Below are positions 17,546 to 26,077 of a stretch of DNA of 64,000 nucleotides, piece by piece (position 1 is the stretch's first letter; each line of letters starts with the position of its first letter). The notes under the pieces were generated by a model that saw only the letters and a program-made list of their open reading frames with translations, was not told where the DNA came from and ran no database searches. The DNA comes from Gammaproteobacteria bacterium. GTDB taxonomy: Bacteria > Pseudomonadota > Gammaproteobacteria > Competibacterales > Competibacteraceae. The position numbers were made by a program, and so were the translations under genes. The stretch spans positions 1 through 64,000 of the forward strand of contig JACKNE010000007.1 of the NCBI GenBank assembly GCA_024235035.1, in the 5' to 3' direction.

Positions 17546-20036
17546 CGGCATCCATCATCCTATCGGGCAGCAGACCAACCGGATTATTTTCCAGCTCACG
17601 TTGTCGTTTATCTTGTTGGCGTTGGCGGTGGCAAGTGTAACGGCGATCTATTGGTTTGTCCTGCTACAGCCTCGGCTGCTTTTGGCGGCGGATGCCAACG
17701 CCAAACTCCTGGCCCAGGCGCAAGCGATTCCTCTGGCGGAAGTACTGCAACCGCGCGGCGATAGAATTTCCGTCAACGAAGTGACGGTGGCGATGGATAA
17801 GATTCTGCTGGCTACCGATCCGGCCACTAACCAGCCTTTTATCGTCGGCTTGGCTTTGGAGTTGGACTATGAAATCGTCCCGGCAGTGCGGGGAACGCTG
17901 GATTTGCACCGTGGGCAAACGGATCGCCAGCCTTGTTTTTGCGTCGAGATCCCGCTTTACGCGCCCCTGACCGATGAATTGCTCGGCGTTGCCCGATTTT
18001 ATATCCAGTCTCTTTTTTTTCAAACACTGGAACAAGATATCCTGCAAACCCTATTAGTCGAGTCCCTGTTGATTCTAGTATTGCTGCTGGTGGTTTGGCG
18101 TTGGGTGCTGACGCTGGGCCATCGCCTGCACCGCGAAGTACTCGACCGGCGGCGAGCAGAACAGGAGGCACAAGAGGCCAGTCGGGCCAAGAGTCAATTT
18201 CTGGCCAACATGAGCCATGAAATCCGTACGCCGATCAATGCCATTCAAGGCCTGCTTTATCTAGTCCAACAGGATGAGTTGCCTTTCCGGTTGGCAGGGC
18301 AGTTAAAAAAAATGGAGCATGCAACACACACATTGCTGACCCTGATCAACGATATTCTGGACTTTTCTAAGATCGAGGCAGGACGTTTAGATCTCAACGT
18401 CATACCATTTGACCTATATGCGGTTTTAGATAGAACCCGCAGCGTGGTGGGATTACGCGCCATCGAAAAAGGCTTGATGTTGACCTTTCACGAAGATGAG
18501 CGAGCACCGAAATATCTGCGTGGTGACCCTGATCGCCTAGGACAGATACTCATCAATTTGGTGGGAAACGCCGTTAAGTTCACCGAACATGGGGAAGTTA
18601 AGGTAGTGATCCGGATGCTGGAAAGTTCTCTGGAACAAACCATCTTGGAATTTTCCGTGCAAGATACAGGCATCGGCATTGCTCCAGAGCAGCAGACTCG
18701 GTTGTTTCAACTATTCAGTCAGGCGGATGCTTCAATCACCCGTCGTTTTGGCGGTACTGGACTCGGCCTGGCGATCAGCCAGCGCCTAGTGGAAAGGATG
18801 GGCGGGCAAATTGTAGTAACCAGTACCTTGGGTCAGGGCAGCGTATTTCGTTTTACCGCCGTTTTTGGCCATGCGGACCCGTCCGAAGTTGAATTTGCGC
18901 AACCATCAACGCATACACTCGAAGAAGCAGCTCGGCTGCGCGGAGCACGCGTACTGTTGGTGGAGGATCAACCGATCAATCAGGAAGTGGCCGAGGAGAT
19001 TTTGCGTCAGGCTGGATTACACGTGCAGATTGCCAGTAACGGCCAGGAAGCGCTCGATAAAGTGCGCACTAATCCTGATGGATTCGATGTCGTGCTGATG
19101 GATTTACAGATGCCTGTGCTGGATGGCTATGAGGCCACTCGGCGGTTACGAAGTGATCCATGCTGTACCAAGTTGCCGATTATCGCCATGACTGCCAATG
19201 TATTGACCGGGGAACGAGAACGCTGTCTGGCTGCCGGCATGAATGATTATCTGGCCAAGCCGATCGATGTGCCGGTTTTATTTCAGACGTTGCGGCAATG
19301 GGTAAAAGACACGCCTGTCATCCCTGAACAACAGATAAAAAATCCAGGCCTGGACGTCGGGATAAAAACCCCACCAGATGCCATCGCAGGGTCTCTTTTA
19401 CCTAATACCGCACCGGGTCTCGATGTTGCGGTCAGTCTTCGGCGGCTTGGGGGCAACGAGACCCTTTACCGGCGACTCTTGGCGCGGTTTCCGGAACAAT
19501 ATCACGATGTACTAGCGGAAATCCGCTCCGCTCTGGTCGCCGGCGATAGAGAGCAGGCAATACATCGCGCCCATGCCATGGCAGGGGTGGCAGGAAATCT
19601 GGCCGCCATGTCATTGGAGCAGGCGATGCGGCGGCTGGAAAGAGCTCTGATTGAGCACACTGGCGATATTCCCTCGCTCTTGGACGAGGCGGAGGCGAGA
19701 TTACACGAAGTTCTAGCTGGCATCGATCAATTGGATTTAGAGACTGGAGTGACAAACAAGACCGGGGGATCGGATGACGCTCAAACCCGGCAAGCGCTGG
19801 ATCGAGAGTCATGGGCCCAGCAGGTTGCCGCCTTGGCGAAACTGCTTGCCGCACGCGATCTAAGAGCCAAAGATCAGTTTGCCGAGGTCATGCGGCAAAT
19901 GACAGATCCGTCGGCTCGTCAGCAATTGCACCCTGTCGGCCAACAGATCGAACGGTTGCATTTTGCCGACGCTTTGCGGACGCTGAACGAGGTCATGGCG
20001 TCCCTAGGAATTGCGGCGATTTCTCAAACGACCTGA
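17538..20036 (+). CDS. hybrid histidine kinase (HisKA-HATPase-REC-HPt)
   Basis: The product has 832 residues. Two membrane helices (about 18-42 and 172-192) flank a periplasmic region of about 130 residues. Then come HisKA with His227 in NMSHEIRTPINA, HATPase_c (N, G1 and G2 boxes: NLVGNAVKF, DTGIGI, GGTGLGLA), a receiver domain with Asp522 in VVLMDLQMPVLDGYEA, and an HPt domain with His679 in HRAHAMAGVAGNL. The full phosphorelay is present and every phospho-residue is conserved. The start overlaps the YfiR-like gene by 8 bases. The likely chain is receptor or YfiR in the periplasm, to this kinase, to the receiver-GGDEF protein encoded at 11928 (inference). Confidence 0.94.
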   Translation: MINGIHHPIGQQTNRIIFQLTLSFILLALAVASVTAIYWFVLLQPRLLLAADANAKLLAQAQAIPLAEVLQPRGDRISVNEVTVAMDKILLATDPATNQPFIVGLALELDYEIVPAVRGTLDLHRGQTDRQPCFCVEIPLYAPLTDELLGVARFYIQSLFFQTLEQDILQTLLVESLLILVLLLVVWRWVLTLGHRLHREVLDRRRAEQEAQEASRAKSQFLANMSHEIRTPINAIQGLLYLVQQDELPFRLAGQLKKMEHATHTLLTLINDILDFSKIEAGRLDLNVIPFDLYAVLDRTRSVVGLRAIEKGLMLTFHEDERAPKYLRGDPDRLGQILINLVGNAVKFTEHGEVKVVIRMLESSLEQTILEFSVQDTGIGIAPEQQTRLFQLFSQADASITRRFGGTGLGLAISQRLVERMGGQIVVTSTLGQGSVFRFTAVFGHADPSEVEFAQPSTHTLEEAARLRGARVLLVEDQPINQEVAEEILRQAGLHVQIASNGQEALDKVRTNPDGFDVVLMDLQMPVLDGYEATRRLRSDPCCTKLPIIAMTANVLTGERERCLAAGMNDYLAKPIDVPVLFQTLRQWVKDTPVIPEQQIKNPGLDVGIKTPPDAIAGSLLPNTAPGLDVAVSLRRLGGNETLYRRLLARFPEQYHDVLAEIRSALVAGDREQAIHRAHAMAGVAGNLAAMSLEQAMRRLERALIEHTGDIPSLLDEAEARLHEVLAGIDQLDLETGVTNKTGGSDDAQTRQALDRESWAQQVAALAKLLAARDLRAKDQFAEVMRQMTDPSARQQLHPVGQQIERLHFADALRTLNEVMASLGIAAISQTT

Positions 20037-20064
20037 ACAACTCGATATGAGCCGGTTGTTCAGG
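20032..20064. terminator. inverted repeat at the end of the kinase operon
   Basis: CCTGAACAAC at 20032-20041 pairs exactly with GTTGTTCAGG at 20055-20064 across a 13-base loop. The left arm includes the kinase stop codon (TGA 20034-20036). The next gene is convergent, so the stem could serve both strands. No long T-tract follows on the plus strand. Confidence 0.5.
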
Positions 20065-20081
20065 GGAAAGCATAGGTCGTT

Positions 20082-20543
20082 TTAAGATACGACTGGTACT
20101 GATACTTGGCTATCGGGAATCAGTGCACAGCCGTGACCATAATGGTATTGCAGAGTCTGCCAGACTTCGAAAAAGTACTGATGGGATTCGTCATCGCTCA
20201 CTGATGATGTAGGAGCCTCTGTTCCGATAGGATCTAACACTGCTAGGGCATTACCTGGTGTTGGCAAGTGGCGAGCATCGAGCAAAGCGACTGCTTGGTG
20301 GGCGTAGCCGCCGTTCTCCTGCTCACCGACACCGATGCGATATAAGCGAAAGTCCTTCATCCGCGCCATCCGCGGCAGATAGTGAAGCAGCCGACGAGTA
20401 GCACCGTCTTCGCTGGTTTGAGTCGTGGCGTTGTCATTGAAACCGAAATGGGTATAAACCTGTTCGATCCGGCGTAGCTCATTGGCCTTGTCCGGATCGA
20501 TACTTTCGAACTGCTGGGCGATTTGCTGCAAGACACTGGACAT
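20082..20543 (-). CDS. small protein of unknown function (153 aa)
   Basis: I do not recognise this family. The product is acidic and soluble, with no signal peptide or membrane segment. It opens with a helical stretch (VLQQIAQQFESIDPDKANEL) and has a Tyr/His-rich C-terminal segment (HQYFFEVWQTLQYHYGHG). ATG 20543 follows a clear GAGGTGA ribosome-binding site, which supports a real gene. It is convergent with the hybrid kinase gene and downstream of grxD on the same strand, but two hairpins separate it from grxD, so it is probably transcribed on its own. Confidence 0.65.
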   Translation of the reverse strand: MSSVLQQIAQQFESIDPDKANELRRIEQVYTHFGFNDNATTQTSEDGATRRLLHYLPRMARMKDFRLYRIGVGEQENGGYAHQAVALLDARHLPTPGNALAVLDPIGTEAPTSSVSDDESHQYFFEVWQTLQYHYGHGCALIPDSQVSVPVVS

Positions 20544-20720
20544 GATGTTTCACCTCACTCGACCAGGATATGGGGAACCGGCCTAATGCAAATGAGAAGA
20601 GGAGAGCATGCTCCATGCGGGTGAATTATTCAGGCTGAGAACGACAACATCATCTTTTACAGGTCATCGCCACTGCTTGAATGTGATGATTGTAGCATTC
20701 ACAAGGCATTTTACTAGGGA

Positions 20721-20774
20721 GATGCGAAAAAATTTCGCATCGTGCAATCGCACAACAGCCCGGCGAAGCCGGGC
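20721..20774 (-). terminator. two consecutive hairpins downstream of grxD
   Basis: Reading on the minus strand after grxD, the first stem is GCCCGGC/GCCGGGC (20758-20774, 3-base loop). The second is the perfect GATGCGAAA/TTTCGCATC (20721-20741, 3-base loop), whose arms contain A and T runs. Together they form a plausible terminator for grxD. The GC-rich stem lacks its own T-tract. Confidence 0.6.
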
Positions 20775-20794
20775 CGATAGCCATTGAAAATTGC

Positions 20795-21130
20795 TTAGAT
20801 CGATAGGGTTTCCGCCTTGGCGACTGCGTCTTCCATCAATTTTTGCAACTCACCGTTCTGGTGCAGTTCCAGGGTAATGTCACAACCACCAATCAATTCG
20901 CTGCCAATATAAATCTGTGGAAAAGTCGGCCAGTCAGCGTAGCGTGGCAGATGGTCAAAAATTTCCGGATCTTCCAACACGTTCACATAGGCGAAAGGTA
21001 GACCAGTTGCCGCCAATGCTTGCGACGCGCGGTGCGAGAAGCCACAACGCGGCGCCTCGGGAGTACCCTTCATGTAGATAACGACTGGATTGGATTCGAC
21101 CTGTTGCTTGATACGTTCCAAAGCATCCAT
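20795..21130 (-). CDS. grxD: monothiol glutaredoxin, Grx4/GrxD type
   Basis: The product has 111 residues, the usual length. The single-cysteine active site CGFS (Cys29) follows KGTPEAPR, and the C-terminal half carries WPTFPQIYI and GGCDI, which bind glutathione and the cluster. This class carries and delivers [2Fe-2S] clusters rather than reducing disulfides, working with BolA-type partners in the cytoplasm. ATG 21130 has an AAGAGGTCATTC leader. The gene sits 33 bases downstream of the amidotransferase gene on the same strand; the two may be co-transcribed but have no evident functional link. Confidence 0.95.
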   Translation of the reverse strand: MDALERIKQQVESNPVVIYMKGTPEAPRCGFSHRASQALAATGLPFAYVNVLEDPEIFDHLPRYADWPTFPQIYIGSELIGGCDITLELHQNGELQKLMEDAVAKAETLSI

Positions 21131-21163
21131 TGAATGACCTCTTGAGTGAGAAGAATTTTCAAT

Positions 21164-22957
21164 TCAATTATTGACCCGCGTTGCTGGGTCGACGTTCAAT
21201 TGCAACCAGAATTCCAGCAGCGCTGAATGCCACAGTTTGCTGCCCAGTAGTCGGGTCAGATGCGCTTCGGGTTCGGTCAGCAGGGTGTTCAGATATGCCC
21301 GTTGGAATAAGCCACGCTCTTGGCAGGCGCGTGAATTTAGGATATCACGCATGAAATCGAGGAACGGTCCGCGCACGAATTTGAGCGCTGGCACCGGGAA
21401 ATAACCTTTGGGTCGGTCGATCACGGCATCGGGCAATAGGCCACGGGCGATGGTTTTCAGCACTCGCTTGCCACCATTACCGATCTTCAAGGCCGGCGGT
21501 AACTGCATCGCCAGTTCCACCAACTCATGGTCCAAGAACGGCACCCGCGCTTCCAGCCCCCAAGCCATGGTCATATTGTCCACTCGTTTCACCGGGTCAT
21601 CGGTGATCAAAGTGGTCACATCCAGCCGTAACACTTGATCGAGGTATTCTTCGGCATCGGGTTCCGCGAGTCGCTCGGCAATCAGTTGCGCAGTATGGTC
21701 AGGACCCTGGTAATTCAACGTGACCGTTTCCAGGAATTCGGCCTGATCACGGTCGAAATAGTGCCGCCGAAACCGTTCCAGATCGCTGCCTGTCTCGGCA
21801 GCCATGCGTGGATACCAGAAATAACCGCCGAAGACCTCATCGGCGCCCTGACCACTTTGTACGACCTTGACCGCTTGAGAAACCTGCTCGGCCAACAGAA
21901 AGAACGCCACCGCGTCTTGACCCACCATCGGTTCAGCCATGCAGGTAACCGCTTCCGGCAGGCGTTCAAGCACCCGATCGTTGGGGATCAGGTATTTGTG
22001 ATGATGGGTTTGATAGCGAGCCGCGACTGGATCGGAATACTCGAATTCGCTACCTTTTTCCTCTGGCTGGTCTTCGAAGCCCACCGAAAAGGTCCGCAGA
22101 TCGCGAACTCCAGACTCGGCCAGCAGCGCGACCAGCAAACTGGAATCTAGTCCGCCGGACAACAGTACGCCGACTGGCACGTCGGCGACATCCAGCCGCC
22201 TACGCACTGCCCATCGCAAAGCCTCATGCACCGCCTCGGTCCACTCGGTTTCACTACGCGGTTCGGCAGGGCGTCGAGCCTGCAGACGCCAGTAGATTCG
22301 GGACCGTTCATTGCCCCGAGCGTCGATGGTCAATGTCGTGGCTGGCGCCAACTTACGGATGCCTTGGAGCAGGGTCCGTGGTGCGGGAATGACCGCATGC
22401 AGGGTCAGTTGATGGTGCAAGCCTACCGGGTCTATCGCTGTGTCCACGTCCGGCGCAGCCAATAGCGCCTGGCTGTTGGAGGCAAAGCGGAAAGCACACG
22501 GGGTCCGGCTGTAATACAGCGGCTTGATGCCCAATCGGTCGCGGGCCAGAAACAGCGTGTGCTCGCGCAGATCCCAAAGGGCGAAGGCAAACATGCCGGT
22601 CAAATGCTCGACACATGGTTCACCCCATTCGGCGTAGGCTTTGAGAATGACTTCAGTATCGCCCTCGGAAAAGAACCGATACCCCTTGGCTTGCAGCTCT
22701 CGGCGCAGATCCCGGTAATTATAGATGGCGCCGTTGAAGATCAGCGCCAGCCCCAGCTCGGAATCGACCATCGGCTGGTTGGAACGGTCGCTGAGGTCAA
22801 TGACCGACAGTCGGCGGTGGCCGAACAGTAGAGGTCCGTCAGACCAGACGCCTTCGTGGTCGGGACCACGCCGAGCTAGGTGTTGTAACATCCGCCCCAT
22901 CAGAACCAAATCAGGTTCGCCGCCATCTAGACGCAGTTCACCGCTAATGCCGCACAT
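21164..22957 (-). CDS. N-acetylglutaminylglutamine amidotransferase-like asparagine synthetase family protein
   Basis: The product has 597 residues. An N-terminal class II glutamine amidotransferase domain has catalytic Cys2 right after Met (MCGISGELRLDGG). The synthetase domain carries the ATP pyrophosphatase motif LSGGLDSS. The GEL after MCGI, GHRRLSVIDLSDRSNQPMV and LIFNGAIYNY match, as I recall the family, the subgroup (TIGR03104) that amidates N-acetylglutaminylglutamine to the osmolyte NAGGN, rather than AsnB proper. ATG 22957 is fixed by the need for Cys2; longer in-frame starts would bury it. The usual partner, an ATP-grasp/acetyltransferase synthetase, is not in the window. If that partner is absent elsewhere, plain asparagine synthesis becomes the alternative. 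Confidence 0.85.
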   Translation of the reverse strand: MCGISGELRLDGGEPDLVLMGRMLQHLARRGPDHEGVWSDGPLLFGHRRLSVIDLSDRSNQPMVDSELGLALIFNGAIYNYRDLRRELQAKGYRFFSEGDTEVILKAYAEWGEPCVEHLTGMFAFALWDLREHTLFLARDRLGIKPLYYSRTPCAFRFASNSQALLAAPDVDTAIDPVGLHHQLTLHAVIPAPRTLLQGIRKLAPATTLTIDARGNERSRIYWRLQARRPAEPRSETEWTEAVHEALRWAVRRRLDVADVPVGVLLSGGLDSSLLVALLAESGVRDLRTFSVGFEDQPEEKGSEFEYSDPVAARYQTHHHKYLIPNDRVLERLPEAVTCMAEPMVGQDAVAFFLLAEQVSQAVKVVQSGQGADEVFGGYFWYPRMAAETGSDLERFRRHYFDRDQAEFLETVTLNYQGPDHTAQLIAERLAEPDAEEYLDQVLRLDVTTLITDDPVKRVDNMTMAWGLEARVPFLDHELVELAMQLPPALKIGNGGKRVLKTIARGLLPDAVIDRPKGYFPVPALKFVRGPFLDFMRDILNSRACQERGLFQRAYLNTLLTEPEAHLTRLLGSKLWHSALLEFWLQLNVDPATRVNN

Positions 22958-22997
22958 AAAGATTCTAAGGTTCCAAGCATGCAAAGACGTATAGAGG

Positions 22998-23351
22998 TTA
23001 TTCAGGGATGTATTCGATGCTGGCCCAAATGACCCGGCGTACGCCTGGCGCCGCGCGAGCGACAGACACCGCGCGATTGGCAGCGCGCGCGCTGAGCCGA
23101 CCGCTGAGACTGACCACACCCTGATCTGAGTTCACCGAAATATTCGACTTGGACAGCAGGTCATCTTGACCGAAGGCGTTCCGAATGGTGGAAGTGATTT
23201 CCGAGTCGCTGACTTGAGAGATGCTGCGACTACTGCCACTGGAGTTGGCAGAGCCAGTCGCGCTGCTCTCGTCGGCAGAGCTACCCGGGTTGGCGCAACC
23301 GGCAGCGCTCAAAGCGGCCACAAGGGCAAAAGCGAAGGTGGACCTGTTCAT
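22998..23351 (-). CDS. BON-domain lipoprotein
   Basis: The product has 117 residues. A lipoprotein signal peptide (MNRSTFAFALVAALSAAGC) has Cys19 as the lipidation site. A Ser/Gly/Ala-rich linker (about 20-50) follows, then one BON domain (about 52-115, with ISVNSDQGVVSLSG and ANRAVSVARAAPGVRRV). BON domains bind phospholipid or envelope components, as in OsmY and DolP. Residue +2 is Ala, which favours outer-membrane sorting. ATG 23351 is preferred to an upstream frame opening because the signal peptide starts there and a GGAG site precedes it. It lies 40 bases upstream of the amidotransferase gene and may share its transcript; both would suit osmotic or envelope stress. Confidence 0.85.
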   Translation of the reverse strand: MNRSTFAFALVAALSAAGCANPGSSADESSATGSANSSGSSRSISQVSDSEITSTIRNAFGQDDLLSKSNISVNSDQGVVSLSGRLSARAANRAVSVARAAPGVRRVIWASIEYIPE

Positions 23352-23588
23352 ATGTTCGATCTCCATGGGCTGAAACGAAGGGCGCGGAGCGGCTTCGCAC
23401 CGGTCCGGCACACGGGGCGAGGGCAAGAATAGCACACCCTTGCCGCATGGAGCCTGCGTTGCATCGTCGGGGAGCGACGACTAGACTTGCCAGGCTGTTA
23501 TCCGCCCCCTTGGCGAAACTTCATACCGCCACCGGGTTCCAATCGGGCGCGATATCCCTTCATCTGATCTGCGAGGAGAATATTCATC

Positions 23589-24167
23589 ATGGTTCATGAA
23601 CTGCCTGCATTGCCCTATGCGCAAAATGCGCTGGAGCCGCATATTTCCAAGGAAACCATCGAGTTTCATTATGGCAAGCATCATCAGGCCTATGTGACGA
23701 ATCTGAATAATCTGATCAAAGGTACTGAATTCGAAAACCTGTCGCTCGAAGAGATCATTCTGAAAGCCTCTGGTGGCATCTTCAACAACGCGGCTCAGGT
23801 GTGGAATCATACCTTCTATTGGAATGGCCTGAAGCCCAACGGCGGCGGCGAACCGAGTGGCGCACTGGCCGAAGCGATCAACCAGAAATTCGGTTCGTTC
23901 GCAGCATTCAAGGAAGAATTCACCAAGGTGGCGGTGGGCACCTTCGGTTCAGGTTGGGGTTGGCTGGTCAAGAATCCGGATGGCTCCATCGAACTGATGA
24001 GCACATCCAACGCGGCCACGCCAGCGACCTCGGGCAAGAAAGCATTGCTGACCTGCGATGTCTGGGAGCACGCCTACTACATCGACTATCGCAATCTGCG
24101 TCCGAAGTACGTCGAAGCCTTCTGGAATCTAGTCAACTGGGATTTCGTCGCTCAGCAGTACGCCTGA
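23589..24167 (+). CDS. sodB: iron superoxide dismutase
   Basis: The product has 192 residues, matching FeSOD length. Metal ligands are visible: His in EFHYGKHHQAY, His in NHTFYW, and the Asp and His of DVWEHAYY. GGIFNNAAQVWNHTFYW and FGSGWGWL are typical of the Fe rather than Mn type. It converts superoxide to oxygen and peroxide in the cytoplasm. A GAGGAGA ribosome-binding site precedes ATG 23589. It is divergent from the BON lipoprotein gene and followed by a strong hairpin, so it is probably a single-gene transcript. Confidence 0.97.
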   Translation: MVHELPALPYAQNALEPHISKETIEFHYGKHHQAYVTNLNNLIKGTEFENLSLEEIILKASGGIFNNAAQVWNHTFYWNGLKPNGGGEPSGALAEAINQKFGSFAAFKEEFTKVAVGTFGSGWGWLVKNPDGSIELMSTSNAATPATSGKKALLTCDVWEHAYYIDYRNLRPKYVEAFWNLVNWDFVAQQYA

Positions 24168-24222
24168 GATGGTGAGGCAAACATTGATCAATTCAGCGGT
24201 TGATTTTGCCTAGAGATTTTCC

Positions 24223-24251
24223 GCCAGCGCCTTGCATGGGCGCTGGCTTTC
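24223..24251 (+). terminator. rho-independent terminator of sodB
   Basis: GCCAGCGCC at 24223-24231 pairs exactly with GGCGCTGGC at 24239-24247 across a 7-base loop and is followed by TTTCCTT. It lies 55 bases after the sodB stop. Confidence 0.8.
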
Positions 24252-24354
24252 CTTAAAGCAACGGAAACACTAGACCTAGGCGATCACGAAGATGATCAGC
24301 GAATGGCTCAAGTCGGCTTCGGCGCTCACACAACACACAAGATGCCGGCTAGGC

Positions 24355-24396
24355 ATGACGACCAGGATGATGGCTTTTCGTAATCCTGGTCGTCAT
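24355..24396. terminator. perfect 14-base inverted repeat between convergent sodB and fumarase genes
   Basis: ATGACGACCAGGAT at 24355-24368 is exactly mirrored at 24383-24396, with a 14-base loop. It sits 8 bases beyond the fumarase stop codon, in the position of a terminator for that gene. No T-tract follows on the minus strand, so it may act in mRNA stability or be a repetitive palindrome. Confidence 0.6.
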
Positions 24397-24404
24397 CTCA
24401 AGCC

Positions 24405-25922
24405 TTAAGCGGCTTCCACCACAGGGATCTTACCGATCTTCATTTGCCATTCTCTCGGCCCGGTTTTATGCACGCTGCTGCCCTGTGCGTCCACTGCCAC
24501 CGTCACCGGCATATCCTTGACATCGAATTCGTAAATTGCTTCCATGCCCAAATCGTCGAAAGCCATCACCTTGGAAGCCTTGATCGCCTTGGAAACCAGG
24601 TAGGCCGCACCACCAACCGCCATCAGATAGACCGCTTTATTGTCTTTGATGGCGTCGATCGCGATTTGGCCACGCTCAGACTTGCCTACCATGCCCAATA
24701 GACCGGTCTGCTCCAGCATTTGCCGGGTAAATTTATCCATGCGGGTCGCCGTGGTCGGGCCGGCGGGACCGACCACCTCATCACGCACTGGATCGACCGG
24801 GCCGACGTAGTAGATGAAGCGATTGGTGAAATCCACCGGTAGCTTCTCGCCTCGATTCAACATATCGGTCATTCGCTTATGAGCGGCATCGCGACCGGTC
24901 AGCAATTGACCGTTCAGCAATAACACTTCGCCGGGTCTCCAATTCGCCACGTCTTCACGGGTAACTGTGGCAAGATCGACTCGACGGGCGTTGGTCGGTG
25001 CGTAGGTCAGTTTCGGCCAGTCATCCAAGCTTGGCGGCTCCAGCTTGGCCGGACCGTTGCCATCGAGATGAAAATGTACGTGGCGGGTTGCCGCACAGTT
25101 CGGGACCAGGGCGATGGGTAGGTTGGCGGCATGCGTTGGGTAGTCGAGCACCTTGACATCGAGCACCGTGGTCAAACCGCCAAGCCCCTGAGCGCCGATG
25201 CCCAGCGCGTTCACTTTCTCGTAAAGCTCAATGCGCAGTTCCTCAGCACGATTCGCCGGCCCCCGAGCGATCAGCTTCTGAATATCGACTGGCGCCATCA
25301 GTGATTCTTTCGCTAGCAAGAACGCCTTCTCCGGCGTACCGCCGATGCCGACACCGAGAATGCCCGGTGGGCACCATCCAGCACCCATGCTGGGAATCGT
25401 CTTCAGCACCCAGTCCACCAAGTCATCGGATGGATTCAGCATGGCGAATTTGGACTTCGCCTCGGAGCCACCGCCTTTGGCCGCGCAGATCACCTCGACA
25501 TGGTGGCCGGGGACAATTTCGTAATGCACGACGGCAGGGGTATTATCCTTGCTGTTCTGGCGCTTGCCGGCGGGATCGAGCAGCACGGAGGCGCGCAGTT
25601 TGTTATCCGGGTCGAGATAGGCGCGGCGCACGCCTGCATTCACCATTTCCTGAACGCTCATGGTCGCATCCCAGCGCACGTCCATGCCCACTTTCAGAAA
25701 TACCAGTGCGATGCCGGTATCTTGGCAAATCGGTCGGTGACCTTCAGCGCACATTCGGGAATTGATCAGAATTTGAGCAATGGCGTCCTTAGCTGCTGGA
25801 CTCTCTTCACGCTCGTAGGCGGCAGCCAACGCCTGGATGTAATCGACCGGGTGGTAGTAGCTGATGTATTGGAAGGCATCAGCGATGGATTGAATGAAAT
25901 CATCCTGACGAATCGTAGTCAT
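24405..25922 (-). CDS. class I (iron-sulfur) fumarate hydratase
   Basis: The product has 505 residues as a single chain with both alpha and beta parts. Cluster cysteines are visible in RPICQDTGIA, GAGWCPPGILGVGIGG and VPNCAATRHVHFH. The C-terminal part has GPVDPVRDEVVGPAGPTTATRMDKF and AVYLMAVGGAAYL. It converts fumarate to malate in the TCA cycle and is oxygen-sensitive. ATG 25922 is chosen because TTIRQDDFIQSIADAFQYIS is where Pseudomonas-type homologues begin. A second in-frame ATG at 25970 would add 16 residues that nearly repeat the first nine (MSTIRQDDF against MTTIRQDDF), each with a GGGAAC-like upstream element. The neighbouring sodB suits an enzyme with a superoxide-labile cluster. 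Confidence 0.95.
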   Translation of the reverse strand: MTTIRQDDFIQSIADAFQYISYYHPVDYIQALAAAYEREESPAAKDAIAQILINSRMCAEGHRPICQDTGIALVFLKVGMDVRWDATMSVQEMVNAGVRRAYLDPDNKLRASVLLDPAGKRQNSKDNTPAVVHYEIVPGHHVEVICAAKGGGSEAKSKFAMLNPSDDLVDWVLKTIPSMGAGWCPPGILGVGIGGTPEKAFLLAKESLMAPVDIQKLIARGPANRAEELRIELYEKVNALGIGAQGLGGLTTVLDVKVLDYPTHAANLPIALVPNCAATRHVHFHLDGNGPAKLEPPSLDDWPKLTYAPTNARRVDLATVTREDVANWRPGEVLLLNGQLLTGRDAAHKRMTDMLNRGEKLPVDFTNRFIYYVGPVDPVRDEVVGPAGPTTATRMDKFTRQMLEQTGLLGMVGKSERGQIAIDAIKDNKAVYLMAVGGAAYLVSKAIKASKVMAFDDLGMEAIYEFDVKDMPVTVAVDAQGSSVHKTGPREWQMKIGKIPVVEAA

Positions 25923-26077
25923 GTCGTGTTCCCACAGGCGAGTGAAATCATCTTGGCGAATGGTGCTCATCTTGTTCCCTCACGGGCAAGAAAGGGGGCG
26001 CAAGCATGCGCCTGAGATGGTTGAAAATAATGATTTTAGCAGCTCTATACAGTTTCTTGAGCGAATGTCAGTGACAG

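Noticed and set aside
22958..23119. 54-codon extension upstream of the amidotransferase start
   Set aside because: Class II amidotransferases need Cys at position 2, which fixes the start at 22957.
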